A stretch of 64,000 nucleotides of DNA. Origin: Turnera subulata (taxonomy: Eukaryota; Streptophyta; Magnoliopsida; Malpighiales; Passifloraceae). The position numbers and the translations under genes were made by a program. Of this stretch, positions 45,095 to 58,800 are shown piece by piece. The stretch spans positions 1,358 through 65,357 of the forward strand of contig JAKUCV010000214.1 in assembly GCA_028386065.3 (NCBI GenBank), given 5' to 3'. The notes under the pieces were generated by a model. It was not told where the DNA came from. It made no database searches and saw only the letters and a program-made list of their open reading frames with translations. Each line of letters opens with the position of its first letter. The first letter of the stretch is position 1.

Positions 45095-47850
45095 TCAATA
45101 TTCATCCAGGTAAGTATATAACATGTCATCTTTCTTCGATTTCCGCCGGCTGAGTAGGGCCTTGAGGAGGCGTTTACTTTTGCTGGGATAATGTTCAATG
45201 TCTTTGCTGTTTTCCTTTTCGGGTTGCATCCGCATCGAAGCTGACTTGCGAGGTTCAGAAGGATACTAGGAGATAGAAGACAAACCACATATAATCAGCT
45301 TATGAATCTACAGTAAAAGTAGATACAAGAGTACTACTACTTAGTTGGGAGACATAAGGCAGCTGAAGTAATGGTTTAATGCAAATATATCTGCAACTAT
45401 TCTCTCAAGGTGTACTAATGATGTTATTCCATGCTTACCCGTCGTCTTGCAGCAGCAGAACTAGGAGTTGTAGGTCTACTTGCATTAGGGGTAGTTGACC
45501 TGTTGGCCACAGAGCCAGAACGCAAGAGTGGAAAACGATATGGTGAAACTGTCCGCTTCTCTGATAGCACAAAAGTGGCAAAGTACCGTCAACAGGATAA
45601 ATATGAATTTCTATGAAACTAGAGTGGGAAGAGGAAAAATAATGAGTTTGAATGCATCTTGTAAACAAAATAGCACAGACCTGATTCTTTCTTCGGAGTA
45701 GTGGCAGTAAAGGAAAAGGTTGCTGAACGCTGTGGAGGTCGAGGAGAAGGTGATGGGGAGCGCCCTTTTCTGCAGGAGTGTAAATAAAATCGTCAGAATC
45801 CTAAAGTAACATATTCACTAACGTTTGCAAATCATAAGAGAAAATCATTCCTACCTGACCGGAGGTGTTGAGGGTTCCTTAATTGTGGCTCGAACAGCTT
45901 CAGTAACAGAGAAGAATGACAGAAGGGTTAAGATCATGCAGACTCTTGGCCGAGATGTAAAAAAAATAATAAGGTAGGAGGTAAAACACCATACAATTCC
46001 TAAATTGATGCCATTCGTCTTCATCATCTAGGCTGCATCCATGGTATTTTGATTTAGTGCGTATAGCACCTTGCATTGTCTCTCCAACTGTGCACGAACC
46101 AAGAGTTGGCATAATTTAATCATTTATACATCCAAAATCAAAAGAAAAACATGTGCAAATGTAAAGTGGGATCTAGCGTTGCCAAATATTACACATATAT
46201 TGATACCAAACAGTTTAAGAAAAGGATAAGGATGATTGCCTGGCAAGATGTACCGCTTATGGTACTTGGGAGTATTTATCACCAATGACTGTTGAGTGAT
46301 GCCCTCATGGTCAATATACTCTTGGCATGTCCGCAGTCTCTAACATTATACCATGGAAATTTTTTTAAAAGAGTCAGTGCCATGAAAAGTTTGCTATCCT
46401 AAAGTAAGAGGATATTTTTTTTTTAAACTGAGCTCTACATCACCAATGCATAGATAAAAAAGAATCAATAATCATAGGCTGATTAAAGGGGGAAGACTCC
46501 AACTGTCCAGTAATATGGATATATTTACATCTCCAAGTCCAAATCCCAGGGTGCTTCCATGCCTCATCATTTGAATTTAGACTTACCGTGTTACGGGAAA
46601 AGCCCTTGAAGTCTAAACTTGATGCTGTTTGACCATGTTTAAAATGAATTTCAATCTAAGCGGATCTCGTATGGAGATTTGACAAGTTCACACAATTAAC
46701 ATTTTGCAATTGAAAACGAATTATACTTTTCCAAACTATATCTGGCACTAGAAGTAGCAATATCAAACTCGGCTCCAGGCCCTTTAACGTTAAGAATTCT
46801 TCTCTCCACCTATGTCAAGCTGACTGGCACTGCTCCTCCGTTTAATATCTTTTATACACCTAAAATCATGCTTACATAGAGTAGCACAAAATCTTAGTTC
46901 CGTAGATTTCTTTTACATTAAGGGGATGCAATGTTCCCTAAACTTCTACTCACAATTCCAAGCCCATCCAATTTGAATAGAAGCACCATGTGGTCACAGT
47001 AATATCTGGAAACTCTCTAGAACAGAAATAAATATTCTATTTAAAAGACCCAATCATAACAGAAGCTAGGCACAACAATGTTAGAGAAAAAAAAATCTAC
47101 GAATACCTGTTCAATGCAAGACACCCGTAATTCTGTTCCCGAAACTTCATCAACCTTCTCATCCAGGAGATCATTGACCTTATAAGTCACAGAACCCAAA
47201 TGGTCTACTGTGTTCACAAGAGCTTTGATAGCATAATCTTTCAATGTTTCTACCACGCTGAAAAGACAGGAAATTTTTACTACCCAAGGGCAGAAAGAAC
47301 ATAGAGAATGTATTGTCCTGCTAATTAGAAAGTTTAAGAAATGTGAGATATGGAAACCTACATCTGCTTTTGGTCATCATTTGTATAGGAAAGTTCAAAG
47401 TACTCAGCTGCTGAGTACAACTGTGTTCTGAGATTCTTCAAATCCTGCAATACATACAATAACAGATGATGTCATAAAACCTTGTTTAGGCAGCCTTATT
47501 GACAAACATGTAGATTCTGCCAATACTCAAATGAAATGCATTTAAAAATACTTGAAGGCTATGCCACATGTACAAACAACTATTAAGAGCAAAGTTTTGG
47601 AGAACTCACAAAAGAGTCTCCAAAGTTAAGCTTTTACTCAAGCAAATTGCATAAATGATGTTTGAAAGCTGGACACCATTCTAGATAGGAAGCTATATAG
47701 ACCTAAAATCAGTAAAAAAGAGATAGCTGCCTCCCTCATAAAAAGAAACTTGATAAGACATACCTTGAGACTATCAGAGAAGAGCAAGCTCTGCTGCATA
47801 GAAATTTCATCATAGTTTGATGCTTCCCTAGAAGCAGTCATTGTACCCAT
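45095..47850 (-). CDS. ABIL: ABI-like (ABIL) subunit of the SCAR/WAVE complex, 312 aa
   Basis: Coding exons on the minus strand: 47850-47764, 47444-47362, 47257-47107, 46339-46240, 46087-45995, 45897-45855, 45769-45681, 45560-45439, 45265-45095 (939 bases in frame). ABIL proteins belong to the SCAR/WAVE complex, which activates ARP2/3 actin nucleation and shapes trichomes and pavement cells. The N-terminus ([20 protein letters not shown]) and [20 protein letters not shown] through [12 protein letters not shown] form the conserved helical region. The middle is Ser/Pro-rich ([19 protein letters not shown]). The C-terminus [20 protein letters not shown] and ending YTYLDEY are hallmark ABIL sequence. 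Intron 4 has a GC donor (46239-46238). A further GT-AG intron (48772-47882) is likely in the 5' UTR. Confidence 0.92.
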
Positions 47851-47881
47851 GGAGAGAAATTTTCACTCTGAAATCCTTATC

Positions 47882-48773
47882 CTGCACCCGTGATAACAAC
47901 CAAAATTAAAACATAGGCCAAGTAACAGACAAACATGCGAGGTCTGGGAAATAAGAGAATCTTAAACTGATTCTCTGCAAAACATTAATCTATTGCGGAT
48001 TCTTCTCTAAAATGCTGAGTCCTCAATCCTTTAAAAAAATAATATGTTCCTTCTCTGATCCAAAATCAGAAATCTACTGATTCTCAAAGAACTATAGTCT
48101 GAAAATACCTGAACGAATCAACAGAAGGATAATAAATGTGGGAATTGTATATCAGTGGGCACATGTGCTGCTGAAAGATAAAAGGAGATTTACCCGAATT
48201 CAAAACCGAAGTGAACCCTGAGTGGCTTTTTTATGTGTAAACGGGTCTTGAAAATTCAATGACAAAAGAAATATGGAGACTATAACAATCTTCCATTAGA
48301 AGCAGCAACAGAAAGAAGACAAAAGCACATATTTTTCTATCCAAGATTCGGCAGTAGTATACTCCAAATATTATAAGCCAGACAAACATTACAATTGACA
48401 CAGTTCTGCAACCACACACAGACAAATCAAAAACATTTAGCGGAATATTAAACTAAACCATCAAATTCCCCACTTGCCAACCCACCTGTCTGAAATCTTC
48501 GCCACACAACTATATCGTGCAAGCGTGAGTAAAAACAGCAAAATGTAAGGGAAAACAACTAATCCTCAAAAACATCAAAGGGAGAAAATTTGTCAATCTC
48601 CCCTCTTCAGAAAATGAAAACACGATCTTTCCCTGAATCCCAAAGAGTCAAAACATAGTCGCAATACACTTAACATAGTAAAGGCCGCAGCTTTACAGAA
48701 TCGCCTACAGTTCTGCAGACCAATACAGAAAAAAATGAGTTGGGTTTCTCGCCAGAAAGTAAAAAGACTCACC
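47882..48773 (-). other. Probable 5' UTR intron of the ABIL gene
   Basis: On the minus strand AATCAG/GTGAGTC (boundary 48773/48772) pairs well with GGTGCAG/GATAAGG (47882/47881), placing a leader exon upstream of 48773. Transcript evidence is lacking. Confidence 0.5.
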
Positions 48774-48849
48774 TGATTTCTCCTATGGGCAAGAACTCCG
48801 TTGTTCTTGTGAGTCTGTTGCTCTGTGACTAAATGCCAAGACTAGCCGT

Positions 48850-51800
48850 ATCCTTCAACGATTCAAATTTATTCACCAGTGAAATGAGAAACCCGGGTGG
48901 GGCAGCAGGAAAAAGGCACACACCAAATAGGCCACAACCCAATGTGAAATTGTCAGAGGCCGCTGTGTGTTTAGTTGTAAGAATTTTGACTAAACAGCAG
49001 AAAACGACAATATATCTTGTCTTGAATAATAGTAGTCCATGGAGCTACATGACATGAGCACTAGCAGCACCAGAAAAGGCAGCTCTCAAGGACTTGAGAA
49101 AAAAAGGGGAGAGTTAATAAGGCGAAGAAGAAGTGAAGCGGACAGACAGCCGTTAAGGTTGGCACGTTTAGTGTTCGTTCACATAGGCAATGGAATCCGG
49201 AGGGGCATTTTGGAGTTTTTCAAGACCAAAAGTCTCTTCTTTTCTTCCTTTTGTAAGCAAAAACTGGCCACTACAGGTACAAACCCCATTTCCTCATCAT
49301 TTTTGGCCATTTTCTTTTGTGGAACCCATCTTCCTCTTTTTTGGATACTATAGGACTATAGTCTTTTTGGGTCCTACATAACCTTCCCTACCATCCCAGC
49401 CCAGCAAGAAAACCTGACCCAAGAAGTATCAGTTCCTTTCTTTCTTTTACTCTTTCTTTTTTTATCCAATGCAATCAGTTCTAATCATCAATGCCTCACT
49501 TTTTCCCTCCTCTAGCGGAGAAACTAATGGGTTGATTTTTTTTTTCTTTTAACTGTTGTTGATGTAGTGACATACAGAAACCCACTAAAACAAAGATCCT
49601 GGAACTTTTGAGTAACTCTCTTGCTCTGGTGGGAAGTCAAAAGAATGGCAAGTTGGTTTGTTTGTGTTCCATCTCCTTCGCAACAGCAATGTTTTAAAGA
49701 CTCTCCATGCCCTTGAAAGGCACGCCAAAGGCTCCTTCCTTCAGTGGCTGCTGCCTTCTCGGTTCTCAATTCCCCCAACCTAATCAGCCCCACGCGCTTT
49801 AGTGTTATAGCGATGGTTATTAAATTAATTAATGCCATTTACAGTGAACAATATGGTGACTCTTTATGTGGAACTTCACTCTTGAATTGGTTGTGTAACA
49901 AACTATGAATTAATTTAGGCCAAAAAAAAAGAATAATGATTTAGTCCCAATCTTTTGATTAGGACTCAAACCATCGCTTCAGCCCTGAAAATGATCTATT
50001 TGGGCTACAAATCACTCATTTGTGATTTAGTCCCTATCTTGTTACTATATTATGTCTACAAATTGTTTGCCAGCAAAATAATTGTTTGTGAAATATCAAT
50101 TGTGTCACATTTTCAGCTAGCACATGATTCAATTTTGGGATGGAAACAAAGGGAGAGGTGTGGACAGCAATTTTAGGGGGGTTGAGGTGCACTCTCTGCA
50201 TAGTGGGGAGTGGAGTTGCTTTCACTTATCCAGAAAACATGGCCTTTGTGTCACTCATTTTGTCTGGTCAGGCACTTTTACGCACAATAGCGAACATATC
50301 ATCATTGCAATTCCAAAAACTTTCCATTTCCCTAACCTACATAGTATTGTTGTCAATCATTTTTTATTAAATGCAAAGATTCAGTAGACTACTCCTAATG
50401 CTCATCATCCCCAATAGACTTTCACCTGTAGATCTGCACAACCGACCCTCTGATAAGCTATGAATATGGATCCAATGGATCTGCAATGCATATTACAGGA
50501 CATGGTACACGTTTGTGTGTGGATATATACCAGTTTATCTTGTCCCGGCCCAGACCGTGTAAAATGTTGTTCAACATCATGGCTTTTTTTTTTTTGCTCT
50601 TTTTTAGTATCTAGATCAGCGCCGTGATTTGCGGCAATATCTGGTGGATCCCATACAAGGATTGTCATTCTATTCTCGCGTAATAATATGGAAGATAATT
50701 GAAAGAGGATGTGCATTGTGCAATATTTGTGATCCTGTTGTTTTTAGTCTCCATGTACATGGATTCCAAGATATTTTATTCATTAAGTTGACTTTTTTTA
50801 AGGAGGATAGTGATAAATAAGACGCACTTAAAATATATACATATAAATCCCTCACGGAAAATAAAATCATTTAAATGGGAGAAAAATAAGGAAAAGGGCA
50901 TATCATTTACCAATGTGATTTCTGCTTGAATAAGAACTAGAGTACAATCCATCAAAAGAAAAAAAGAAGATTTAAGACTTGTTTCATGTGGGTGCTAAAG
51001 CTGGAATTCATCCCGAATTTTGATTTCTTTTCATCCCTCTTTTTTCCAAATTAACCTACATTGGTCCCTTTTGCAGAATCCGGTGAAAAATACTGACGTG
51101 GCAAATTTTCCGGCGCCACGTTACCATATGTGGAATCCACATGTCATTATCAGGTCGAACTAACAAATCAAACTGGCTTGACCCAATCGGTTCGCTCATC
51201 CAAATCAAACCTAAAAATTTCTAGCATAACTAAAAATTTTGGGAGTGCACTGGATTTTTAGTAACAAATCTTATACTTACGAGATGATATTATTACTACT
51301 ATCATGATTCATGATATATCCACGAAATCCTACGCAACTAGATCGGCCATATATATCTTAAACAGGTTTTTCTTGGACCACGCTGGAGTTGTAACTTCAA
51401 TCTTTCTGGGCTGTATCTGCATATTAATATACACATTGGGCTCATAGGAGTCCATAATATTAATATCAGTCCAATCGGTGGAGATACATTGAATTCATCC
51501 AAAAGGAAATCCACGGCTGTTTTTTCTTTAAAGCCAAATCTCGAGGATTCTTACATTCAAAAAAGAAATCTCCACGATTCTGATGTATAATATTTTCTTT
51601 TTGCAGAAGACATTTTTTTCTTTTTTAATTTAAATGCACCAAAACGAAATTGTAATTTCCTTTAATGCCATAATTAAGTAGAAACGGCTTTGGGCCCATG
51701 ATAGGTTGTGACGGCTTAAATTAGAAGTTGCATTTAATTTGATTAATCACGAAATCCGAAACGATGATGAGACTAGACGGAATATGGGCTTGTCTTAAAT

Positions 51801-52620
51801 GGGATCTTAATGGAATTCAAGCCCCCCAAATCTCGTTGTAATCAATCCCTAATTCCGCTCAACATTTCTTCATGCATGCATCAACGCATTTGGTCACTCA
51901 CAAATGTTTAATGTAATTTTTTTCTTTTTCCATTTTGTTTTAGATTACAGAGATAAAAGTCGACTGAAGTTATCTAATGGCGGATGAATCTGATTTTCAA
52001 ATAAGCAACTGCCTAAATTAAAGACAACCTCAACTTTGTAATATTTTGGCCTCCCTCGGACTTTTTTTATAACTTTATTTAGCCCTCCTAATCACACTTG
52101 GCAGGTGAAAACAGTTCAAGACTGTCGTTTACGTGTAATGCTAAACCAACAATCTAGCATAAATTATTCTAAAAAGAAAACCTAGCATAAATTATCATAA
52201 ACAAGGAAATCCATTAAAAAAAAAAACAGCTACGGTGGAAAAGAGAATAGAAAAAAACGATCTGAAACGAGAACAGCATTGTACAACATATGACATTCAC
52301 ATCTAATCGCCTTAATCATCCATTTGAAAGAACTAAGGTTAATTAACCAATCACCGGGTTGCATGTATATATCATATATGTATAGATTTATATATATAGC
52401 ATCCACCTGTGGAGGATACATGTAAAGTATGCATGTGAACGGATAAAATTTTGCTCTCTTATATAAAATGAAGAAATTACATGGAAAATGAAAAGTTCTC
52501 ATACTTAAACACCCATTAAAAAGACTTTAATTAGATTTAGATGAATGTTGTTCGATGAGTAACTCCATCATGGACTTGCACAAACTCCAAGCCCTCTACT
52601 TAATGAACTCCCAATTCCAT
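48850..52620. other. Intergenic DNA between ABIL and RKD genes
   Basis: The left part is the promoter side of ABIL. Around 51020-51240 a stretch with TGACGTGGCAA, GCGCCACGTTA and palindromic ATGTGGAATCCACAT looks like a decayed transposon, but ends were not defined. The remainder is AT-rich, and the small ORFs carry no recognisable domain. Confidence 0.45.
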
Positions 52621-52627
52621 ACCTTTT

Positions 52628-52653
52628 TATATAAGGTGTTGCTTGTATATAAA
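52628..52653 (+). promoter_or_regulatory. TATA boxes of the RKD gene
   Basis: TATATAA at 52628 and TATATAAA at 52647, about 180-200 bases before the start codon. Either could serve. Confidence 0.45.
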
Positions 52654-52829
52654 CTGGATGTCTGTCAAAAAGAAAAAGTATATAAAAAACTGGATGTGTG
52701 ACTACTGTGTGATTGTATCAGGATCTTGCTAATTGTGGTGGTGGTGAATGAAAATTGTTGGAAAAATTTTGACACTATCCAATTTCCTTTACTCCCTCCT
52801 GTTTCTCCAATCCCTCTATCTTTTTCTCT

Positions 52830-54161
52830 ATGGATTTTTCCATGCAAGTTCCTAGGATTGACAATCAAAACGATTTTGATTGTTGGTATATCGATGATGC
52901 GTTTGCAAAGTAAGATACTAAGATGTGTGCTTGCCTAGTGTTCCATGAAGTGAAAATTTTTATGTACATATCCCGTTTATTTTGTTTGCATTGGTGCAAT
53001 ATCCTACTAATTAATGGTTCCCTCTGGTAGAAGTTCACATTTTCAGTGAACTCATTTTTGTTTTGCTAGCTCTCTTTATCCTCATCCTCTTATAACTTTT
53101 TTTGTTCCACAGGATTTCAGAACTTCCACCGGTTGGAAGTTTACTTGAGCCTGATCATCAGTTCTCCATAAGACAGCCTGAGAACATCTTAGATATAATT
53201 AGTAGCAACGAGAATCTTTTTACTGGTTACTGTAATGATATTGTAATAGAGGAGAAGCCATTAAAAGCTACTCCAAATGTTGATGATCGTTGTTATCATC
53301 ACTACTTCAGTGGAAACCATGGCAACTCCAGTGAAGAAGTTTCAATGATGGTTCATCAGTGTTTCGATAATGCAATATTGAGTTTTAAAGAAGAGGGAAT
53401 TAAGAGGGCAAGCCGAAGGAAGAGATCGGTGCCCTTACAATTAGAGGACATCCAAAAATACTTCAGCTTGCCAATTATAAAAGCTGCAAAGGAGATGAGG
53501 GTAGGCCTGACTTGTTTGAAGAGAAGATGCAGAGAACTTGGTATAATGAGATGGCCTCATAGGAAGATTAAGAGTCTTAATTTCCTTATCAGCAATGTGA
53601 AGGTACGAGTGCACATATTCACTTACATATTCTAGTTGAGTTGTTCCTATATGTCTTCTAAACCTTGTTCCTTTGGCAAATTAGAAGTCGTCATGTCACA
53701 TCTGTTTCGTTCGTTTTCTCATGCAATCGTGGACTTGTATTAGTTTGGAATTCAACATGAATTTTATAGTCTTTCATTTCTTGTTAATTTTTGTGGTGTG
53801 AGTGTACTCCATTGGAATTCAGTCGTCATTCACTTCCCCCTCTTGAAGACAACAAAAATATGTTTTACTTTGTTTCTAGAGTTCCATCAGATTATAATAA
53901 AATTACCACAGGCCTTCTTTTACTTTGTTAAATCAGTATAATTTTATATATGGCCAGGTCTGCTTTATATAAATTTGTTTCCTGGACTGGTGTGGAATGC
54001 AGGAGCAGGGATTAACAAAAGAGATGATGATGCTAGAGGAGCATAAAAGGCTACTCCACAACTTCCCTGACACAGAACTGACTGAGAGAACTAAGAGGCT
54101 GAGACAGGCCTGTTTCAAGGCCAATTACAAGCAGAGAAGGCTTTTAGCAGCTCACAGTTGA
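52830..54161 (+). CDS. RKD: RWP-RK transcription factor of the RKD group, 242 aa
   Basis: Exons: 52830-52909, 53113-53602, 54003-54161; 729 bases in frame, GT-AG. RKD proteins are DNA-binding regulators of egg cell and early embryo identity. Residues about 140-190 form the RWP-RK domain: it starts at [20 protein letters not shown], continues [10 protein letters not shown] and ends RWPHRK (about 173-178). The C-terminal exon is basic and helical ([20 protein letters not shown]). The N-terminal half is acidic and low in similarity to anything I know. The domain architecture (single RWP-RK, no N-terminal NLP/PB1 parts) and the length point to RKD rather than NIN-like proteins. Start: the ATG giving MDFSMQV opens the first exon, whose end completes a Lys codon across the intron. 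Confidence 0.9.
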
Positions 54162-55089
54162 CTTTCTTCTTCTGAATGATAATACTACTATACTAGTACT
54201 CCCCTAAGTACTAGTCTTTTTGCTACATATGTTAATCCTACATAGACTATGACCCGTTCTGTTTTTCTTTTACCCTTTTTCTTTTATAGTAAAAAGAGAA
54301 ATGGACAAACAAAGGGTGCCCAAGCACAATTATAAGTTTGAAATGTTATTATTACTTGTCATCCAAATTACTATGGACTTACAGACACACCAATGTTGTT
54401 TCCTGTACAAAAGGTCAACGAGGAAGGAACTGGAACTAGCTAGCAGCACATGGTAGTGTCTGCACAATTAAAGAGTAAGCCATCATGGAAATTAAACCAA
54501 TGGTAGTGCATCACTAGTTCTTCTTTCTGAATTTCTCTTGCCTACGTCTCCATGGAACGACCACCTGCTTGAACCCTTCATAGATGCTTGTCTGCATCAA
54601 GCCCAAATAATTGTTAACCAAAAATGTAGATCCATAAGGACCACAAACATTGGAGTTGTTGTAAATGTCAATGTCAAAAAAGTAAATGTCAAAATCAACC
54701 TCATTTCAAAAAGTCATCTCCATTTGGGCATAGAACAAGTTTGCAAGCCAAAAGCTAAAGAAAGAAAATTAAGTAGAAAGTCTAATGTTTAGAAAGCCAA
54801 GCAGAGAAAATAAACTTCTTTTTTTTTTTTTTCAGGGTATCTCTAATAAAATGTGTATCCCTTAATCAATCAAGAAATCTAGAGGCCACGCAGCAAAAGC
54901 AAAACCTATGCTCAAAATTGCCGGAAATTAATGGAATGAAGCTTAGAATCTACAAGAAAGAAACTTTATCCCTATAGGGCTAGCACAATTCTTTAAGTTT
55001 TTTTTAAAAAAAATCTCCTTGAAATACTATATATATCGTCATATCAAGAAATTCAATCATTTTTAGAGTAAGGTACTTGAATAAGGAGC
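54162..55089. other. 3' intergenic region between RKD and the DUF688-type gene
   Basis: The two genes converge here. It contains the RKD 3' UTR and an A/T-rich region. The ORF at 54538-54792 has no recognisable domain. Confidence 0.45.
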
Positions 55090-55731
55090 CTATGGTAGTA
55101 ACTTGAGCCAACTTACCAAGAAATGTGATCCAGTAGTAGAAAAGCTCATAAAGCTGGATCTCCTTCTAATCCTTGTGATCTTCACCTTTGTGCCACCATC
55201 ATCCCCCACATCAAAAACCCCTCTACTACTCCACCTGGCAGAACCAAACACGGCCTTCTTCTTCCCGCCCAAACTCTCGGAACTGAACGACCCGCCGCCT
55301 TTCCCCAACGACAAGGAACGAGACAGAGACATAGACCGGCCCACGTGATAGTAATAAGGCCCCTCCAACACAGTTGTCGGAGAAGACATGTCAGAAACTC
55401 TGGCGGCGGCGGAGGAGACCTCATTCAACAACCTGGGAGGCAGTTCCAAGAACCTGGCGGCCTTGGGCTTGGGCTTGGGCTGATCATCATGGCAATCCCA
55501 TGGCCTAGGCTTCCCCGGTGCTTCCTCCCACTGGAATGGAACCGAGGCTAAGGTGTGGATAGGTGGCGTGGCCATCCCTGGCGGCTCGTGTAACTTGTTT
55601 GGTAGTGAGAACAGAGATAGCTTTGGTGGAGTTGCACTGGGTACTTCATAATCTTCTTCTTCATAAAACCTCATAACTTCTGTTCTGTTTTGTTCTCTTT
55701 CTTCCTTTTCCTTTGTCTTAAAACCAATCAT
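55090..55731 (-). CDS. DUF688-type plant protein, single exon, 213 aa
   Basis: An uninterrupted ORF with a good TATA box 90 bases upstream. The key sign is VPFQWEEAPGKPR (residues 64-76), the signature of plant proteins annotated as DUF688 or hydroxyproline-rich-like, whose function is unknown. Before it comes a proline-rich stretch ending PKLSLFSLPNK (LSLFSLP-type motifs also recur in this family). After it come PPRLL, a serine-rich part with SMSLSRSLSLG, and a basic region RIRRRSSF. The C-terminus LVSWLKLLP is short and hydrophobic. No signal peptide or membrane span. Met 1 was chosen because it is nearest the TATA box; Met 20 (before RFYEEEDYEVP) is an alternative. Confidence 0.8.
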   Translation of the reverse strand: MIGFKTKEKEEREQNRTEVMRFYEEEDYEVPSATPPKLSLFSLPNKLHEPPGMATPPIHTLASVPFQWEEAPGKPRPWDCHDDQPKPKPKAARFLELPPRLLNEVSSAAARVSDMSSPTTVLEGPYYYHVGRSMSLSRSLSLGKGGGSFSSESLGGKKKAVFGSARWSSRGVFDVGDDGGTKVKITRIRRRSSFMSFSTTGSHFLVSWLKLLP

Positions 55732-55822
55732 AAAAACTTCTTATGAGTGATCACTCTCAAGAAAAAAACACCTAGGCTAGAATATGTGTTTTGGACAGTT
55801 TTGTGAGGGCAGGTGAGTCAGG

Positions 55823-55832
55823 TTTTATATAT
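55823..55832 (-). promoter_or_regulatory. TATA box of the DUF688-type gene
   Basis: Minus-strand ATATATAAAA about 90 bases upstream of the start codon, giving a leader of roughly 60 bases. Confidence 0.6.
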
Positions 55833-58800
55833 GGGAAAAAAGGGTTTTGTCTTTTTTTTTTTTTCTTGTTTCTTCTTTTGTTTATGTTAGGTGGTGGCAA
55901 GCAACAGAGAGGGAGAGATGGGTGTGGATGGTAAATGTGGATGAATGGTGGGAGTCATAGTCAGTAGTCACACATAATAATCGCATCAACAAAACAAACG
56001 CTCCCTTGCGCTTCTTCTTCACGAGATAGATAATGTCATTTGTTTAATTTTTCCTCTTCCTCCTCCTCACTAGCTAGCTTAACTAGGGCCCCACCTTACA
56101 CATTATTAGTCTTGGATCTTGATGGTGTTATTACTGCTGTAACGACCATCAACGGTCATTTGTCAAGTAGAAAAGTCATCCATCCATCCTTATAAGTTAT
56201 AGTAACGTTAACAGCAGTTTTAGACTATAATAGTTATTATTAGGTAATGTATTATCTAATAAGTGGAGACTTTCTGTTCTGTTCAAAAAGGTGGAGTGAA
56301 GAACTTCATGAGAGGATATCATGGCGTGGACGGTTACGATTTGGACCAGGACATAAATAAAACACATACAGATGTATGTCCAATTCCTAAAGTAGTTGTA
56401 TTTAAGGCCTGCACTGCAGCCTCCTTAAGCCGGCGGTTTTATACTTTCATTAGTATAATTAATCAATTAATTTAATTAACTGATCGACTAATTAAGCAAA
56501 GTAAACTACAGTTGTGGTCCAGTTTTGCTGCAATTACATCATCGCATCCTACAAGATATAGCTGATGACTCAAAAATTAGCAAGAGCAACAAACCTTTTT
56601 GCTATGAGAACCAAAATTGAACACGAAAAGAAAAGTATGATGAATTCATGTCACCTTTTCTTATCCCTTTTTTCCCCCCTCTTTTCTTTGCCTTGATCGT
56701 CTACGGAATCATCTTCCACACCATAGGCTTGCAAAACTTTTATTCCCGGAAAGATGTCAATCAATATATTAGAGTGAGTGGTCACAAGGTGAACATTTGG
56801 GTCATTCTTTTTTATGGTCAACATGGACATTTGTGTTGATTAATCATTCAATATATATCGAAGAGTAATGTAATTGTCAGGCGTAGTTAAATTATTATTG
56901 TGGGAGGCAAAAGTCATCGATATTGATCAGTCGATGCCACCAATTTTCTTTCCAAGAAGTGTAGCTGGAAAGTAAAAGGATTGATAGCAGGCACCGTATT
57001 CGACTAACAATATTGCAGGAAACTTGTACAAACTTCGTTGCTTAATTGCTTATCAGTCGGTTTTTGACCGAATTAAGTGGGTTTTTTTTAGTCTCCTGTT
57101 ACTTTACAGCTGATCAAAACTTTGTCATCTGTTATAATTGTAAGAGAAAAGTTTCTTTTTTGATTATTTGTTTGAGTTTATACTCTCTATGACGTTATCA
57201 TATAGGTCTTTGATACGGAAATAAGATGCTCTCCTGTCCACATCATGTAGTTAATTAGTGGCAAAAGAAATTAGTAAAAGTGCACACTTTTTTATCATCT
57301 AGAAAGCAAGAAAAATACTACCAAATCTAATATGAGAAGTTTATTCATCGATAAGTCTTGAGAACAATGTTATAGGATAAGACAAAAGTGGAGAGTAACC
57401 CAAACATGTTACTCTCTTTCCAAAATTTCTCATGCCTATCTTTGTTTCTTCTTTTTCTTTTTTAAATGAAAAACAGAGCTTAACAACAAAAGAATGGAGT
57501 TAGAAGCATGGAGTGTCGGCAGAAATTATGGGGGCCTTGTTCTTGCTGGCCCGGAGCAGCAACCGCCCAGGGTTGAAGAGCTTTGTAAATCCTTTTTTTT
57601 TCATGGATATATATTCTTTTTCAATTAATATGGATGAGGAGTTATAACTTACAAGTTATAGCTTTATGTGTTATCATTTCGAGCCTTCAGAGAACAAAAC
57701 ACCTCAATTTGATGAACTTCTGATTGAATTGCTGCACATTAAAAAAATGTATTATATCAATCTAGTAGTTTACTTGTTACAGGCAAATATGTATGAAGTA
57801 GAAGATTAAATTTTGACTAAGGACAAGATGCATGCCCCGACAGCATGTTCTTGTTGATAAATTGTTGCTGGAAAAAGAGGGCTCCATATATATGCAGAAG
57901 TTATTAATCCAAGACACAAGCAACACAAGCTCATTGGCAACTAGCCATATATAACCCATATTTTCATGTGGCCAGCTACCGGCTGCTTCTTGTATGGTCA
58001 AATCTCCATTCTTTTCCAACCCTCTACATCTTCCGGTGTATTGTAATTCCATTGCCTTCTTGAATATTATTTGATCGCAGTCTTCTGCCAACGGATTGTA
58101 TGATTAATTATATGAAAAGACAAAAGAGAAGAGTAGGACCTAGTATAGTAATTGATGCATATATGGATCGATGCCATTTATAGGTGATGACATTTCAAAA
58201 AAGTAATCAAATTATATTCACATAATAAGCAGGGATTAATTTCTCTGGCTCCAAAGGAAAATAGAAATAAATGATGCGAATGTTAGATGGATGATGCTAT
58301 AACAAACTATAGCATTAAAGTGGCTCAGTTTCAGTCTTTCAGTGTAAGGAGGTTTCTCATCTATTCAGCTATGCACTCTTCAGCCTGAATGTGACATATC
58401 ATATATGTCTTTATGTGTTCTACCTAATACAGGCTTCAGTCTAAAACATGGCATGGCCACTATCATTTAAAAGGAAAGAAACAGAATGACTTCAATGTGG
58501 TGGTCTTGCGAGGATAAGGACATATCAGCAGTGCATGTTTGCTTTATAAGAAGGCCGGAAGTTACACCCATGAATCACACATTGCAGAGAAATGAAGGTC
58601 CAAGTCCACGTTGGGCTTAAGATCTCTACTTTAGAACAAAAGGGTAGTTAAACTGGACTTGGGTGCCCCCAGTTTCTGTTGTCGTTGTTCAAAACCTCCT
58701 GTTGATTATTCAATATATCGTTGTGATAAATAAATTTGAACTTCAACTTTGAAAATAGTAGATCAATACTATGTTGACCCTTTTCTTGGATTTCTTGGCT

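Noticed and set aside
57777..58091. 104-codon minus-strand ORF (AEDCDQIIFKKAMELQ...)
   Set aside because: The first 45 residues look protein-like, but no family or promoter was recognised and the second half is hydrophobic AT-rich translation. Kept only as a note.
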